A DNA stretch of 64,000 nt from Spirosoma validum (GCF_014699035.1 NZ_JACXAA010000002.1:806001-870000); one strand, 5' to 3'. Counted from the first letter of the stretch, positions 43,591 to 52,519 are shown. The notes: generated from the sequence alone by a model not told the origin. Translations and numbers: made by a program.

Positions 43591-44562
43591 ATGGAAAACT
43601 GGATAAAATTAATTGGTTGTGTCAGTATGGTGAGTACTGTCTTATCGGTTCAGGCACAAACCTGGCAACCTGTTGCTACCCAAAATACCTGTGCTACCCG
43701 TCATGAAAATGCCGCTACGTTGATCGGTGACAGTTTATATGCCGTTGGCGGCCGGGGAATGCGGCCACTCGAAGCGCTAAATCTGAGAACACTGGCTTGG
43801 AAACAGCATCCTGAACCTCCTGTCGAGATGAACCATTTCCAGGCCATAACCTATAACGGTGAGCTTTACGTCATGGGCGCCTTCCAGGGAAAATACCCGC
43901 ACGAAACCCCAATTCCGAACATTTACATCTACAATCCGACAAAAGGAACCTGGCGCGTAGGTCCCGAAATTCCGAAAGATCGACTTCGAGGGTCAGCTGG
44001 GGTTGTGGTGTATAAAGACAAGATCTATATGGCCTGCGGCATTATCGACGGGCATTATGATGGGCACGTAGCGTGGCTGGATGAGTATGATCCCAAAACC
44101 AATACCTGGAAAAAATTACCTGACGCGCCCCGCACCCGTGATCACATCACGGCGGCTATCGTGGATGATAAGTTATACTTGGCCGGTGGACGAAACTCGA
44201 CGGCACGTATCAACAAAGTGCTGGAAACGACCATCGCGGAAGTAGACATGTACGACTTCAAAACGGGGAAATGGACGACCTTGCCCGCTACGTCTAATAT
44301 TCCAACGCAACGGGCAGGAGCGACGGCCGTAACGCAGGGAGGCAAGGTCTGGATTATTGGTGGCGAAACGACGCAGCTACAAGCGCATAACGAAGCAGAA
44401 GCACTCGATCCGAAAAACAATAAATGGACATCGGGCCCAAAAATGCAGCAGGGTCGTCATGGTACGCAAGCGGTGGTTTACGACAGTAAAATCTATATTG
44501 TTGCCGGTTCCGCTAATCACGGTGGTGGCCCGGAGCTGAACACCGTTGAAGTGATGAAATAA
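43591..44562 (+). CDS. Secreted kelch-repeat protein
   Basis: 323 aa. Signal peptide at residues 1-22 (CVSMVSTVLSVQAQ). Five to six kelch blades follow, each with the typical double Gly and spaced Tyr/Trp: LIGDSLYAVGGRGM, YNGELYVMGAF, YKDKIYMACGI, VDDKLYLAGGRN, QGGKVWIIGGET, YDSKIYIVAGS. It should fold as a closed beta-propeller in the periplasm or outside the cell. Kelch propellers usually bind proteins or glycans. The DUF1080 gene follows after 35 bp in the same direction and may share the transcript. No enzymatic residues like those of galactose oxidase are evident. Specific role unknown. Confidence 0.88.
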   Translation: MENWIKLIGCVSMVSTVLSVQAQTWQPVATQNTCATRHENAATLIGDSLYAVGGRGMRPLEALNLRTLAWKQHPEPPVEMNHFQAITYNGELYVMGAFQGKYPHETPIPNIYIYNPTKGTWRVGPEIPKDRLRGSAGVVVYKDKIYMACGIIDGHYDGHVAWLDEYDPKTNTWKKLPDAPRTRDHITAAIVDDKLYLAGGRNSTARINKVLETTIAEVDMYDFKTGKWTTLPATSNIPTQRAGATAVTQGGKVWIIGGETTQLQAHNEAEALDPKNNKWTSGPKMQQGRHGTQAVVYDSKIYIVAGSANHGGGPELNTVEVMK

Positions 44563-44597
44563 GCCTGAAATACTACCCCACAAAACATACCTCTTTT

Positions 44598-45497
44598 ATG
44601 AAAACACTACGTTACGTTGCTCTTCTGTTTTTTATTTCGGTCACGGTAACAATTGCGCAAAAAGCGGCCCAGAAAGAAGAGTGGGTTTCGTTGTTTAATG
44701 GCAAAGACCTTACCGGCTGGGACATCAAAATTGCGGGTCTGCCGCTGAATGACAATTATAAAAATACGTTTCGGGTCGACGATGGCGTTTTGCGAATTGC
44801 TTACGATCAATACAAAACCTTCGATGGGAAGTACGGGCATATTTATTATAAAACCCCTTATTCGTACTACAAAGTGCGGTTTAAATATCGGTTCCTGGGT
44901 AACCAGACGCCTGGTGGCGATTCCTGGAATGTGCGAAACAGCGGCATCATGCTTCACTCGCAGTCGGCTCAAAGCTTGTCGCTGGGACAAACATTCCCTG
45001 TATCTCTGGAAATGCAGCTGCTGGGTGGGTTAGGGCAGGGGCCGCGTCATACGGGCAACCTTTGTACACCCGGTACGCAGGTGCACATGAACGGCAAATT
45101 ACGCCCCGAACATTGTACTGATTCTGACTCAAAAACATACGACGGCGATCAGTGGGTAACGGCCGAAGCGATCGTGTTGGGTGATTCCGTTGTGCACCAG
45201 CTCATTGAGAGCGATACCGTATTAACCTACGAGCGACCCGAAGTTGGCGGAGGCTTTGTCAGCCGGGATCATGACTGGAGTGCAGGTCATTTTAGTTCTG
45301 AAGCGGCCAGTTACTGGAATGGTCGCGCCAATACGGCATTAGGGGAGGGGTACATAGCGCTTCAGGCCGAAAGTCACCCTATTGATTTTAAGCAGATTGA
45401 AGTTTTGGATCTGAAAGGATGCATGGACCCGAAAGCCTTGAATTATAAGTCGTACTACGTAAAGGCGGATAATACGCAGTGTCGGTATAAGAAATGA
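44598..45497 (+). CDS. Secreted DUF1080 protein (3-keto-disaccharide hydrolase type)
   Basis: 299 aa. Signal peptide at about residues 1-20 (VALLFFISVTVTIAQ). The DUF1080 concanavalin-like fold is recognised by LFNGKDLTGWDIKI, NTFRVDDGVLRI, YYKVRFKYRFLG, NSGIMLHSQSA and GYIALQAESHPIDFKQIEVL. Some members of this large Bacteroidota/Planctomycetota family hydrolyse 3-keto-glycosides. The last 25 residues (GCMDPKALNYKSYYV, then a Cys) form a small Cys-paired module common at the end of secreted Bacteroidota proteins. Between the kelch gene and a membrane acyltransferase gene. Substrate unknown. Confidence 0.87.
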   Translation: MKTLRYVALLFFISVTVTIAQKAAQKEEWVSLFNGKDLTGWDIKIAGLPLNDNYKNTFRVDDGVLRIAYDQYKTFDGKYGHIYYKTPYSYYKVRFKYRFLGNQTPGGDSWNVRNSGIMLHSQSAQSLSLGQTFPVSLEMQLLGGLGQGPRHTGNLCTPGTQVHMNGKLRPEHCTDSDSKTYDGDQWVTAEAIVLGDSVVHQLIESDTVLTYERPEVGGGFVSRDHDWSAGHFSSEAASYWNGRANTALGEGYIALQAESHPIDFKQIEVLDLKGCMDPKALNYKSYYVKADNTQCRYKK

Positions 45498-45507
45498 TAA
45501 GATAGGT

Positions 45508-46665
45508 ATGAACCGAATAACGACCATCGACGTAACGCGCGGATTAGTGATGGTGATCATGGCGCTGGATCATGTTCGCGATCTGCTGCATATTTCCGCG
45601 CTGACTCAGAATCCGGCTGATTTAACCACCACTACGCCCGCTATATTTCTAACCCGATGGATTACACATTTATGTGCCCCAACGTTCGTCTTTCTGTCGG
45701 GAACATCGGCTTACTTATCACTCCGGAAACGGAACGGCGTATCGGCCCGGCGGTTTTTGCTGAAGCGGGGTATTGTGCTTATTCTGCTCGAATTAACCGT
45801 TATCAACTTCGCTTTTTGGTTCGATATTCACTTTCACTCTCTGATGTTACAGGTGATTTATGCCATTGGTGGAGGATTCATTATCCTTTCGTTTCTGGTA
45901 AGATTGCCCGCTAAGTGGGTGGGCCTTATCGGGTTAATTATCGTATTTGGTCACAACCTGCTGCAACTGATTCCTGCCTTTACGGACTCGACTGCTCGTT
46001 TTATGGCAGCTTTGTTTTTTCGGGTCGAGTTCTTTGCGATTAGCCCTTCATTTGCCGTGTTGGTTGCGTATCCGATCATTCCGTGGCTGGGTATTATGCT
46101 CGTTGGCTATGCCTTTGGCCAGCTTATAGAACAGCCATTGGAGCAGCGAAAGCCCCTGCTGCTACGTATCGGTTTAGGTTGCCTGGCCGTGTTCATGCTG
46201 CTACGTTTCCTGAATGGATATGGCGATCCGGCTCCCTGGAGTCCTCAGAAAGACGGTTTGTTTACGTTTCTATCCTTTATCAACGTAACGAAATACCCGC
46301 CTTCGCTGCTCTACGATCTGTTGCTGCTCGGCCTGATGTTCCTGATTCTAGCCGCAGCGGACGGCGTTAACAACGCGTTCACAAACTGGCTGACGGTTTA
46401 CGGAAAAGTGCCTATGTTTTACTACATCCTGCACTGGTATCTTGTCCATTTGTCGATGTTGGCGATGAGTTTTCTTCAAAGCTATTCGTTCGCCGACATT
46501 CCCTCTGGTCCGTTGAATTTTGGACGACCGGCCGGAGCCGGTATTTCGCTGGGATTGGTCTATATGGTATGGTTTGGCCTGGTTCTTCTGCTATACCCGC
46601 TCTGTAAATGGTACGGTCGCTATAAAGCAGCCCATCCTGAAATTGGTTTGCTTCGCTACGTATGA
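45508..46665 (+). CDS. DUF1624 membrane protein (HGSNAT-like acyltransferase fold)
   Basis: 385 aa with about ten TM helices. The start TIDVTRGLVMVIMALDHVRD carries the conserved DH pair of the DUF1624/heparan-alpha-glucosaminide N-acetyltransferase family, followed by RWITHLCAPTFVFLSGTSAY. The family is thought to move acetyl groups across the membrane to sugars. C-terminal segments GKVPMFYYILHWYLVHL are also typical. It starts 10 bp after the DUF1080 gene, so it is probably in that operon. The TetR gene begins 77 bp later behind its own palindromic operator. Acceptor substrate unknown. Confidence 0.85.
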   Translation: MNRITTIDVTRGLVMVIMALDHVRDLLHISALTQNPADLTTTTPAIFLTRWITHLCAPTFVFLSGTSAYLSLRKRNGVSARRFLLKRGIVLILLELTVINFAFWFDIHFHSLMLQVIYAIGGGFIILSFLVRLPAKWVGLIGLIIVFGHNLLQLIPAFTDSTARFMAALFFRVEFFAISPSFAVLVAYPIIPWLGIMLVGYAFGQLIEQPLEQRKPLLLRIGLGCLAVFMLLRFLNGYGDPAPWSPQKDGLFTFLSFINVTKYPPSLLYDLLLLGLMFLILAAADGVNNAFTNWLTVYGKVPMFYYILHWYLVHLSMLAMSFLQSYSFADIPSGPLNFGRPAGAGISLGLVYMVWFGLVLLLYPLCKWYGRYKAAHPEIGLLRYV

Positions 46666-46697
46666 AATCCCGATAGAGAAAAATGTCTTTTTAGTTA

Positions 46698-46734
46698 ACT
46701 ATTTAGCTCGTATACGATTATACAGCTAAATAGT
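46698..46734. promoter_or_regulatory. Candidate TetR-family operator (37-bp palindrome)
   Basis: ACTATTTAGCT (46698-46708) and AGCTAAATAGT (46724-46734) are perfect inverted repeats; between them lies GTATA-CGAT-TATAC (46710-46723), also perfect. Only base 46709 is unpaired. It ends 8 bp before the TetR start codon, so it probably serves autoregulation by that protein. It could alternatively act as a terminator for the gene upstream, but it has no T-run. Confidence 0.7.
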
Positions 46735-46742
46735 GTAGGTAC

Positions 46743-47315
46743 ATGAAAGAACGAATTATCGCGGAAGCCCGGCAGTTATTCAATCACTTAGGTGTGAAAA
46801 CCGTCAGGCTGGAAGACATTGCTCAGCAACTGGGAATTTCGAAAAAGACCGTTTATCAGCACTTTGACAGTAAAGAAGAACTGGTCAGATTGATGTTGGA
46901 AACGCAGTTGAACGAAAACCTGCGGGAAGCCAACGCGATACATAAACAAGTTGCTGATCCAATTGCCAGCGCGCTTCTCATCTGGGATCGGTTAAGTCAT
47001 TATCGCCGAACCGTAAACCCAAATTTACTCCGTGATATTGAGCGGCATTACCCGACCGTATGGCATCTGTTTCAGTCGTTCCGAACCGAATACATTAATA
47101 CAATCCTGATTGCCAATCTTCATGAGGGTATTGAACAGGGGCTCTATCGAACCGATTTAGACGAGACCGTTATCGCCTGGTTATGGGCCGACCAGAGCCA
47201 GCGCGAGACGCCTTACGATCATTCCGACGTAGCGATCAAGCATCATTTTGTGCGCGGCTTATTAACACAGAAAGGCTTGTATCTGTATGAGGCTATAAAG
47301 TCCCGAGATGAGTAA
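46743..47315 (+). CDS. TetR family transcriptional regulator
   Basis: 190 aa. N-terminal HTH: KERIIAEARQLFNHLGVKTV and LEDIAQQLGISKKTVYQHFD with the family YxHFxSKEEL continuation. The C-terminal helical ligand domain is divergent (LLIWDRLSHYRRTVNPNLLR, IEQGLYRTDLDETVIAWLWA). Start ATG 46743 lies right behind a large palindrome, the likely operator. No transporter or enzyme gene follows directly; a 740-bp region with only a broken DUF3500 fragment lies downstream. The effector and other targets are unknown. Confidence 0.92.
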   Translation: MKERIIAEARQLFNHLGVKTVRLEDIAQQLGISKKTVYQHFDSKEELVRLMLETQLNENLREANAIHKQVADPIASALLIWDRLSHYRRTVNPNLLRDIERHYPTVWHLFQSFRTEYINTILIANLHEGIEQGLYRTDLDETVIAWLWADQSQRETPYDHSDVAIKHHFVRGLLTQKGLYLYEAIKSRDE

Positions 47316-47436
47316 ATCGACAGGGTGACACGTGGATTGATTTGCAAGTAAGGCCGTAAAGTTTAACTAATAGTCAGTTTACAGCTTTGGCAAAGTTTAG
47401 AAATTTGTCAAAGAGCCAATCAGATTAATTCACGAA

Positions 47437-47709
47437 TCAGTAGGTTCCGAACAATACGTCGCGGAACGTAGTGGATAGCTTGGCCGCAGCCTGTTCACTA
47501 TTGTTTAGACTCCTCAACAACGTAGCAACTGTCTGCCGCTCCTGTTTCATCGACTGGTAAGTGTGTCCATTAATCGTTATCGGCGCTATGGGGTCCACGC
47601 TCTGGAAGGAGGGCGTAGCCTTGAACGCATTGACCAGACAAACGACCTGATCCAATCCTTTTACTGAACCGCCGTCGGTCGTTAGGGTCATAGGTAAATG
47701 ACTAACCAC
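47437..47709 (-). pseudogene. DUF3500 gene remnant with internal deletion
   Basis: A 90-codon frame (GTG at 47709) that joins two distant segments of the DUF3500 proteins encoded at 56352-59099. GLDQVVCLVNAFKAT matches GIAQIVCLTEAFKAT; directly after it, PSFQSVDPIAP and YQSMKQERQTVATLLRSLNN match PAFRGVEP and YQSFEQERLAFAAMLTGLST, followed by AAKLSTTFRDVLFGTY and a stop where the relatives go on (TAKLSSTFTDLVLGPGQD). About 150 residues between the segments and about 110 at the end are missing, including both His-rich motifs. The codon frame is kept across the deletion. Confidence 0.75.
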
Positions 47710-48055
47710 CGGGATTACCGATGGAGTTTAGAATTAATGCTTGACAAGTATACCAATGAAAAGTAGCCCTAAACGAATGCTGTGTAAAAGCGAAGGATAT
47801 TTCATACACGAAAACAGTTCGTTCTTGAACTCGACTATAACTGTAAAAATAGCTGTTCGTCAGGCCGCTTACTGAGCGATGTTCCAATAGTGTCCGACTA
47901 TTGTTCGATTTGTGTCTGCAATCAGCGCATTTTTACCCTTCGATTAAGTCAGTTCGCTGGTCTAATGCCTGGTTAAAATGCAGTAAATCAGTGAGAGGGT
48001 ATGCTTTACCAGTAGCTTAGTTTTACGTTTCTTTAACCTTTACCAAAAGCATTCG
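47710..48055. other. Gene-free stretch upstream of carboxylesterase
   Basis: 346 bp with no convincing gene. A small minus-strand frame at 47702-47887 has no recognisable features. Near the right end is TACGTTTC (about 48024), one base from a -7 box and about 30 nt before the ATG at 48056, a plausible promoter for that gene. Confidence 0.4.
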
Positions 48056-49711
48056 ATGAAACCGTCAAGACGTAATTTCCTTCAATCGCTGGGCGTTGGC
48101 GTGGCTACTTTAGGCGCATCGCCCGCAGTCACTGCTTCGGACTTGTCGGTCCCCAAAGTCCCCAGGGCAGGAGACGAGCAGATTTTGTTTGTGGGCGACA
48201 ACATCGCCATAGCCAATACAGAATATGGAAAAGTCCGGGGTTTCATCCTGCGCGGCATCCACCAGTTTTTAGGTGTATCCTACGGGGCTGATACGTCGGG
48301 TAAAAACCGGTTTATGCCCCCACAGAAACCCACACCCTGGACCGACATTCGTCCGGCGATTTGGTGGGGAAACTCAGCTCCCCAGATTATGGAAAAGCGG
48401 TATGCCAATCCCTATGCGTCGTTTGTAGACCACTGGAACTACGATGACGTTTCGGAAGATTGCCTGAAACTGAACGTATGGACGCCCGCACTCGATTCTC
48501 AGAAACGGCCCGTAGTCGTCTGGTTGCATGGGGGCGGGTTCGTCAATGGGAATGCTGTCGAACAGGATGGGTATCATGGCGAAAACCTGGCTCGCTTTGG
48601 TAATGTCGTCTTCTGTTCCCTCAATCACCGGCTCGGCGCGTTGGGGTATACCGACCTTAAAGCTGCCGGAGGTTCAGAAGCTTCTGGTAATGTCGGCAAT
48701 CTGGACATGGTTATGGCCCTCGAATGGGTGAAAAAGAACATTGCCAATTTTGGCGGAGATCCGAACAACGTAACGATTATTGGGCAGTCGGGCGGGGGCG
48801 CTAAAGTGACTACCCTGATGAATATGCCATCTGCGAAGGGTCTGTTTCATAAGGCGGTGGCCTTAAGCGGCAGCTCACTGGCTGGTGTCAACAAAGAGTA
48901 CGCTGAAAAACTAGGGTTGAAGGTAATAGAGGAAGCGGGTCTGAAACCGGGTGAGGTCGACAAGCTCCAGCAAATTCCCTGGCGACAATACATTGATATC
49001 GCCAATCGGGCCGTCGAAAAAATGGCCGACGAAGCGAAACGGATGAATATCCAGCGGGGAGGATACTCTCCTGTTGGTGACGGTACTTACTTAGCTGATG
49101 GTGCTTTTTTCAACGATCCCAACCACTTTTCGGCCGCTATTCCGCTGATGATCTGCTCTACGTTTCACGAGCAAAATCCAGACCGGACCGATGCTTCCTT
49201 AGAAGGTATTTCGCTGGCTGAAGTGAAAGAGAAGCTCAAATCCCGCTTCGGCGATAAATCGGGCGAGATTGTGGATGCTTATGCCAAAAACTTCCCGAAA
49301 GCCCGGCCTATCGAGATTTGGGCACTGATTGTATCCAACCGAAAGAATGTTGTGGCGACCGCCAATGCCAAGTCGAGCCAGCAAAAGGCGCCTGTATACG
49401 TAGCGTGGTTTGGCTGGCAACCTCCGCTGTTCGATGGCCGGATGCGGGCTTTCCACTGCGACGATATTTGTTTCTGGTTCTACAACACCGACCTGATGCT
49501 GACGCACACGGGCGGAGGTAAACGGCCCCGAGCGCTATCGGAAAAGATGGCTGGTTCCTTTATCAATTTCGTGAAGACTGGCAATCCGAATGGGGGCGGT
49601 TTACCCACCTGGAAACCATATACCCCCCAAAACGGCGAAACCATGATTCTTGACGACCTCCCCGCGCTGGCCAATGATCCAGACCGCGAAGCCCGGAAAG
49701 CACTGGCGTAA
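48056..49711 (+). CDS. Tat-exported type B carboxylesterase
   Basis: 551 aa. Twin-Arg leader SRRNFLQSLGVG, unlike the Sec leader of the other type B carboxylesterase at 6825-8366. Family motifs: VSEDCLKLNVW, the oxyanion WLHGGGF, the nucleophile in IIGQSGGGAK (Ser245), and a C-terminal AFHCDDICFWFYN holding the probable His; the usual HGxE-like context is HCDD here. A C-terminal FVKTGNPNGGGLPTW is typical. Monocistronic, closed by a strong hairpin terminator. Substrate unknown; Tat export suggests folding before export. Confidence 0.9.
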   Translation: MKPSRRNFLQSLGVGVATLGASPAVTASDLSVPKVPRAGDEQILFVGDNIAIANTEYGKVRGFILRGIHQFLGVSYGADTSGKNRFMPPQKPTPWTDIRPAIWWGNSAPQIMEKRYANPYASFVDHWNYDDVSEDCLKLNVWTPALDSQKRPVVVWLHGGGFVNGNAVEQDGYHGENLARFGNVVFCSLNHRLGALGYTDLKAAGGSEASGNVGNLDMVMALEWVKKNIANFGGDPNNVTIIGQSGGGAKVTTLMNMPSAKGLFHKAVALSGSSLAGVNKEYAEKLGLKVIEEAGLKPGEVDKLQQIPWRQYIDIANRAVEKMADEAKRMNIQRGGYSPVGDGTYLADGAFFNDPNHFSAAIPLMICSTFHEQNPDRTDASLEGISLAEVKEKLKSRFGDKSGEIVDAYAKNFPKARPIEIWALIVSNRKNVVATANAKSSQQKAPVYVAWFGWQPPLFDGRMRAFHCDDICFWFYNTDLMLTHTGGGKRPRALSEKMAGSFINFVKTGNPNGGGLPTWKPYTPQNGETMILDDLPALANDPDREARKALA

Positions 49712-49741
49712 TAACGACCAACACGAATATCGAATTAAAGC

Positions 49742-49795
49742 AAAAACGCTACGTAGCCGATGGTTGATAATGAACCCCGACTACGTAGCGTTTTT
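49742..49795. terminator. Two-way hairpin terminator
   Basis: Perfect 15-bp arms 49742-49756 and 49781-49795 around a 24-nt loop; the outer ends are AAAAA and TTTTT, so it can end transcription from either side. It lies 31 nt after the carboxylesterase stop. Confidence 0.85.
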
Positions 49796-49869
49796 ATGTT
49801 ATGATTAGTTTGATCGATCTGCAACTTAACAGATAGGTCAGGAGAGTATAAATATTCTCGGACTTTCAC

Positions 49870-49916
49870 TTGTGCAATCAATCAGTTGCGCGTACATTTG
49901 CAACCAGTTAGTTGCA
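49870..49916 (+). promoter_or_regulatory. Promoter and operator of ArsR/AHSA1 pair
   Basis: A -33-like TTG (49870-49872) and a perfect -7 box TACATTTG (49893-49900) with a 20-nt spacer. Overlapping this are TGCAAC (49899-49904) and GTTGCA (49911-49916), a perfect 6-bp inverted repeat with a 6-nt spacer, and another half-site GTTGC at 49884-49888. A repressor bound here would block the polymerase; the ArsR-type protein encoded next is the obvious candidate. Confidence 0.68.
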
Positions 49917-49933
49917 CATAAAAGGCCGATGTT

Positions 49934-50254
49934 ATGAAACGAGACGTTTTTCAGGCAATTGCTGATCCAACCCGGCGGACCATTTTACTTTTAATTGCCA
50001 CACAGGCCATGACACCCAACGCACTGGCAGAGCATTTTGATAGCAGTCGTCAGGCTGTTTCCAAGCATATTCATATCCTACTGGAATGCGAATTACTGAA
50101 CCAGCAGCAGCAAGGTCGGGAGATCTACTACCACATTAATCCTGACAAAATGGACCAGATCGATACGTGGCTTCAGCAGTTCAAATCGCTGGTTGACAAA
50201 CGCTTTGCCCAATTAGACGACGTATTAACTAAACTTAAAACTGAACAGAAATGA
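49934..50254 (+). CDS. ArsR-family winged-helix regulator
   Basis: 106 aa. Typical SdpR/ArsR-like fold: [20 protein letters not shown], then recognition helix [19 protein letters not shown] and wing [12 protein letters not shown]. No Cys-based metal site, so it belongs to the non-metal ArsR group usually paired with an AHSA1/SRPBCC gene. That partner overlaps its stop by 4 nt (ATGA). Preceded by a perfect -7 promoter box with overlapping inverted repeats. Likely represses its own operon; inducer unknown. Confidence 0.92.
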   Translation: MKRDVFQAIADPTRRTILLLIATQAMTPNALAEHFDSSRQAVSKHIHILLECELLNQQQQGREIYYHINPDKMDQIDTWLQQFKSLVDKRFAQLDDVLTKLKTEQK

Positions 50255-50760
50255 ACAAAGCACCCCTCATGAACTTCGTAGTTGACAAAGACAACAAGCA
50301 GATCAATGTAGAACGTGAATTCAATGCACCACTACCGATGGTCTGGTCAGCCTGGACCGAAAGTGAATTGCTCGATCAGTGGTGGGCACCCAAACCCTGG
50401 CATGTCCGAACGAAATCAATGGATTTCAAGCCGGGCGGTTCGTGGCTCTATGCTATGATCGGGCCGGATGGGGAAACGCACTGGTCAAAAGCCGACTTCA
50501 AAACCATTGAGCCTCAAAAAAGCTTTTCGGCCCTTGACGGCTTCTGCGACGAAAACGGGACGATCAATACAGATATGCCCCGCTCACTGTGGGAAAACAC
50601 CTTTACCAACAAAGGGGAGTCTACCCTCGTGAATATTGTTATTACCTATGACCAGCTTGCCGATCTGGAGCAAACGATTAACATGGGCTTCAAAGAAGGC
50701 TTTACGGCTGGACTGGAAAATCTGGATACGTTGTTAAGCACACAACTCACGTCGAAATAA
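50251..50760 (+). CDS. SRPBCC/AHSA1 domain protein
   Basis: 169 aa. One START-like (SRPBCC) domain of the Aha1_N-unrelated AHSA1 type: [40 protein letters not shown], and the closing helix [17 protein letters not shown]. These proteins form a deep hydrophobic pocket for an unidentified ligand. Translationally coupled to the ArsR gene, as seen in many bacteria, so the two may share the ligand response. Cytoplasmic. Ligand unknown. Confidence 0.9.
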   Translation: MNKAPLMNFVVDKDNKQINVEREFNAPLPMVWSAWTESELLDQWWAPKPWHVRTKSMDFKPGGSWLYAMIGPDGETHWSKADFKTIEPQKSFSALDGFCDENGTINTDMPRSLWENTFTNKGESTLVNIVITYDQLADLEQTINMGFKEGFTAGLENLDTLLSTQLTSK

Positions 50761-50864
50761 ACACGACATTAACTGGGCGCCAACCAATCAGGTTGATCAC
50801 TCAGCCGGACGAATAGGCCATGTTTAGCGTGGATATCCAGTAGAATAGAAAATATATTAGTAAG

Positions 50865-50919
50865 ACTAAGCCCTCAGATTATACACGTTTAGGCGGTATA
50901 ACCTGAGGGCTTGGTTTTA
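50865..50919. terminator. 20-bp hairpin terminator between convergent genes
   Basis: Arms 50865-50884 and 50896-50915 pair with two mismatches; TTTT follows on the + strand. It lies between the AHSA1 gene and the convergent tannase-like gene and could end both transcripts. Confidence 0.75.
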
Positions 50920-50935
50920 TCGAGCCGGGTGTTAC

Positions 50936-52519
50936 TTATTTGCGAACGTTAGCCGGTTTAGATGCGCCCGTAATCTTGCCCATCCAGGCAACAAAATCTT
51001 CCGGATCATTGTCAGCCCCGTGACCAGCATCCCAGTACAGCAAGGCGCTTACGTTTTTATTCTGATTTTCGAGACTGGTAGCCAGATTGGCCATTACGGT
51101 CTGCGATGTATGCGCATCGGACGAACCCTGACGGAACCACCAATGCTGGGCACTACCCTTGTTTTTCTGACCGATGAAATACATCGGATTCATCAGGTTT
51201 ACCAGCTTTTTTACGTCCTCATCCAACGTAGCGTTCTTGTCGTTATGCTGCAAACTGAACTGGGTGAAATGTCGGGAATTGATGGTTTTATTGCCAAACT
51301 CACTGGGCTCAGGTTGTTTCTTGTCAAAATCATCGAAAGCAGGCAGGCCTTTCATCCGACCAACGTGCGTTACGTAATCAGCAAAGGAGAACGACGCGCT
51401 TTTTACGTTCCACGTCATCCAGGTATTCTTATCCAGATACTCTTTCCGTTTCTCGTCCGTTAGCCCGTTCAGATACGTAGTGGCCGATGGAATCAGGTAA
51501 TACGTTGTTAGATACTGGTCGTAGTTGTCAGCGGTAAGCGTGCCAAACCCATTTTTGCCCTTGAGCTTCAGGGATGCCTGATAGGGTGCATTCAGCGCTT
51601 TGAGTTGGCTAGAAAGGTCCTGATCGACCAGACCCGATTTTAGTGGTGACGTACCATACATCCACTCGTAGGCTCCGTCGGCATGTTCCAGGTCCGCAAT
51701 TGGGCAGAAACTGGCTATCGCGAAGATATTGTCAGGAGCATCGGCCGCGCCAATTTCTTTCAGATACGGCTCGTACAACGGACTATTGCCGGAAGCGCCC
51801 AATAGTGCCGACATCGCACCACCCGCACTAACGCCCGTAGAAACAATCCAGTCGACATTGCCGGGTATCACGCCTTTATTATGCCGGACGTACCGAACAG
51901 CCGCTTTCAGGTCAACGATCACCGCCGGGGCTTTGCCATAATACGTACCGTCGGCGGCCTGGTTGTCTCGTCCGCGACAACCGGGCGAAACTACTACGTA
52001 TCCAGCAGCCAGCGCCAGATCTGCTTTGCCACTTGTTTTATTGGCATTACCTCCTGGACCACCCATTCCCATAGGTGGCAATCCACCAGGACCGCCAGGC
52101 TGACCACTTGGTCTGTTTCCCCCGCCTGGTCCACCAGGACCATTGCCCATGTTGCCGCCGGGGCCACCACCCGGACCAAAGCTACGTCCGCGTACGTTGT
52201 TGACCGACATGTATCCACCAACGCCAATGACAAAAAGGATCGGTGCGTTAATTGCATCAATGTCGGCATTGTTTACTTTAACCGGAACGCTTACGTTCAG
52301 ACTCTGATACTCTTTGTCTACGGGATTCGCTACGTAGGGAATGTGCATGTACGAGCGGTACGTTACCGTCTTCTCACCCCCCAACGTTTTCACCGTCTTC
52401 GTCTCAACCGTAAAAGCATTTTTAGGAAAAAGCAGCGGATCACTTGACTGCGCAAGGGCAATCTGCCCCGTCAAAACACTAACGAAGGTGATTGTCAGCG
52501 CCTTTATTGGTTTAAACAT
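50936..52519 (-). CDS. Tannase-like esterase (subtype B) with Gly/Pro-rich insert
   Basis: 527 aa. Signal peptide to about residue 24 (VSVLTGQIALAQ). Similar to bacterial tannases: LAAGYVVVSPGCRGRDNQ, KAPAVIVDLKAAVRYVRHNK, the nucleophile elbow STGVSAGGAMS (Ser at about 230), FAIASFCPIADLEHADGAYEW, and the C-terminal DAGHGADNDPEDFVAWM with the probable His. It should hydrolyse galloyl or related phenolic esters. Residues about 114-160 are an unusual low-complexity Gly/Pro/Met/Asn loop (such as GPGGGPGGNMGNGPGGPGGG) placed before the AAGYVVVSPG strand. Several other phenolic/carbohydrate esterases lie in this window. Monocistronic. Family good, substrate inferred. Confidence 0.82.
   Translation of the reverse strand: MFKPIKALTITFVSVLTGQIALAQSSDPLLFPKNAFTVETKTVKTLGGEKTVTYRSYMHIPYVANPVDKEYQSLNVSVPVKVNNADIDAINAPILFVIGVGGYMSVNNVRGRSFGPGGGPGGNMGNGPGGPGGGNRPSGQPGGPGGLPPMGMGGPGGNANKTSGKADLALAAGYVVVSPGCRGRDNQAADGTYYGKAPAVIVDLKAAVRYVRHNKGVIPGNVDWIVSTGVSAGGAMSALLGASGNSPLYEPYLKEIGAADAPDNIFAIASFCPIADLEHADGAYEWMYGTSPLKSGLVDQDLSSQLKALNAPYQASLKLKGKNGFGTLTADNYDQYLTTYYLIPSATTYLNGLTDEKRKEYLDKNTWMTWNVKSASFSFADYVTHVGRMKGLPAFDDFDKKQPEPSEFGNKTINSRHFTQFSLQHNDKNATLDEDVKKLVNLMNPMYFIGQKNKGSAQHWWFRQGSSDAHTSQTVMANLATSLENQNKNVSALLYWDAGHGADNDPEDFVAWMGKITGASKPANVRK

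Noticed and set aside
47702..47887. 61-codon minus-strand frame beside the DUF3500 remnant
   Set aside because: No similarity to DUF3500 or any family, odd composition and no start context.
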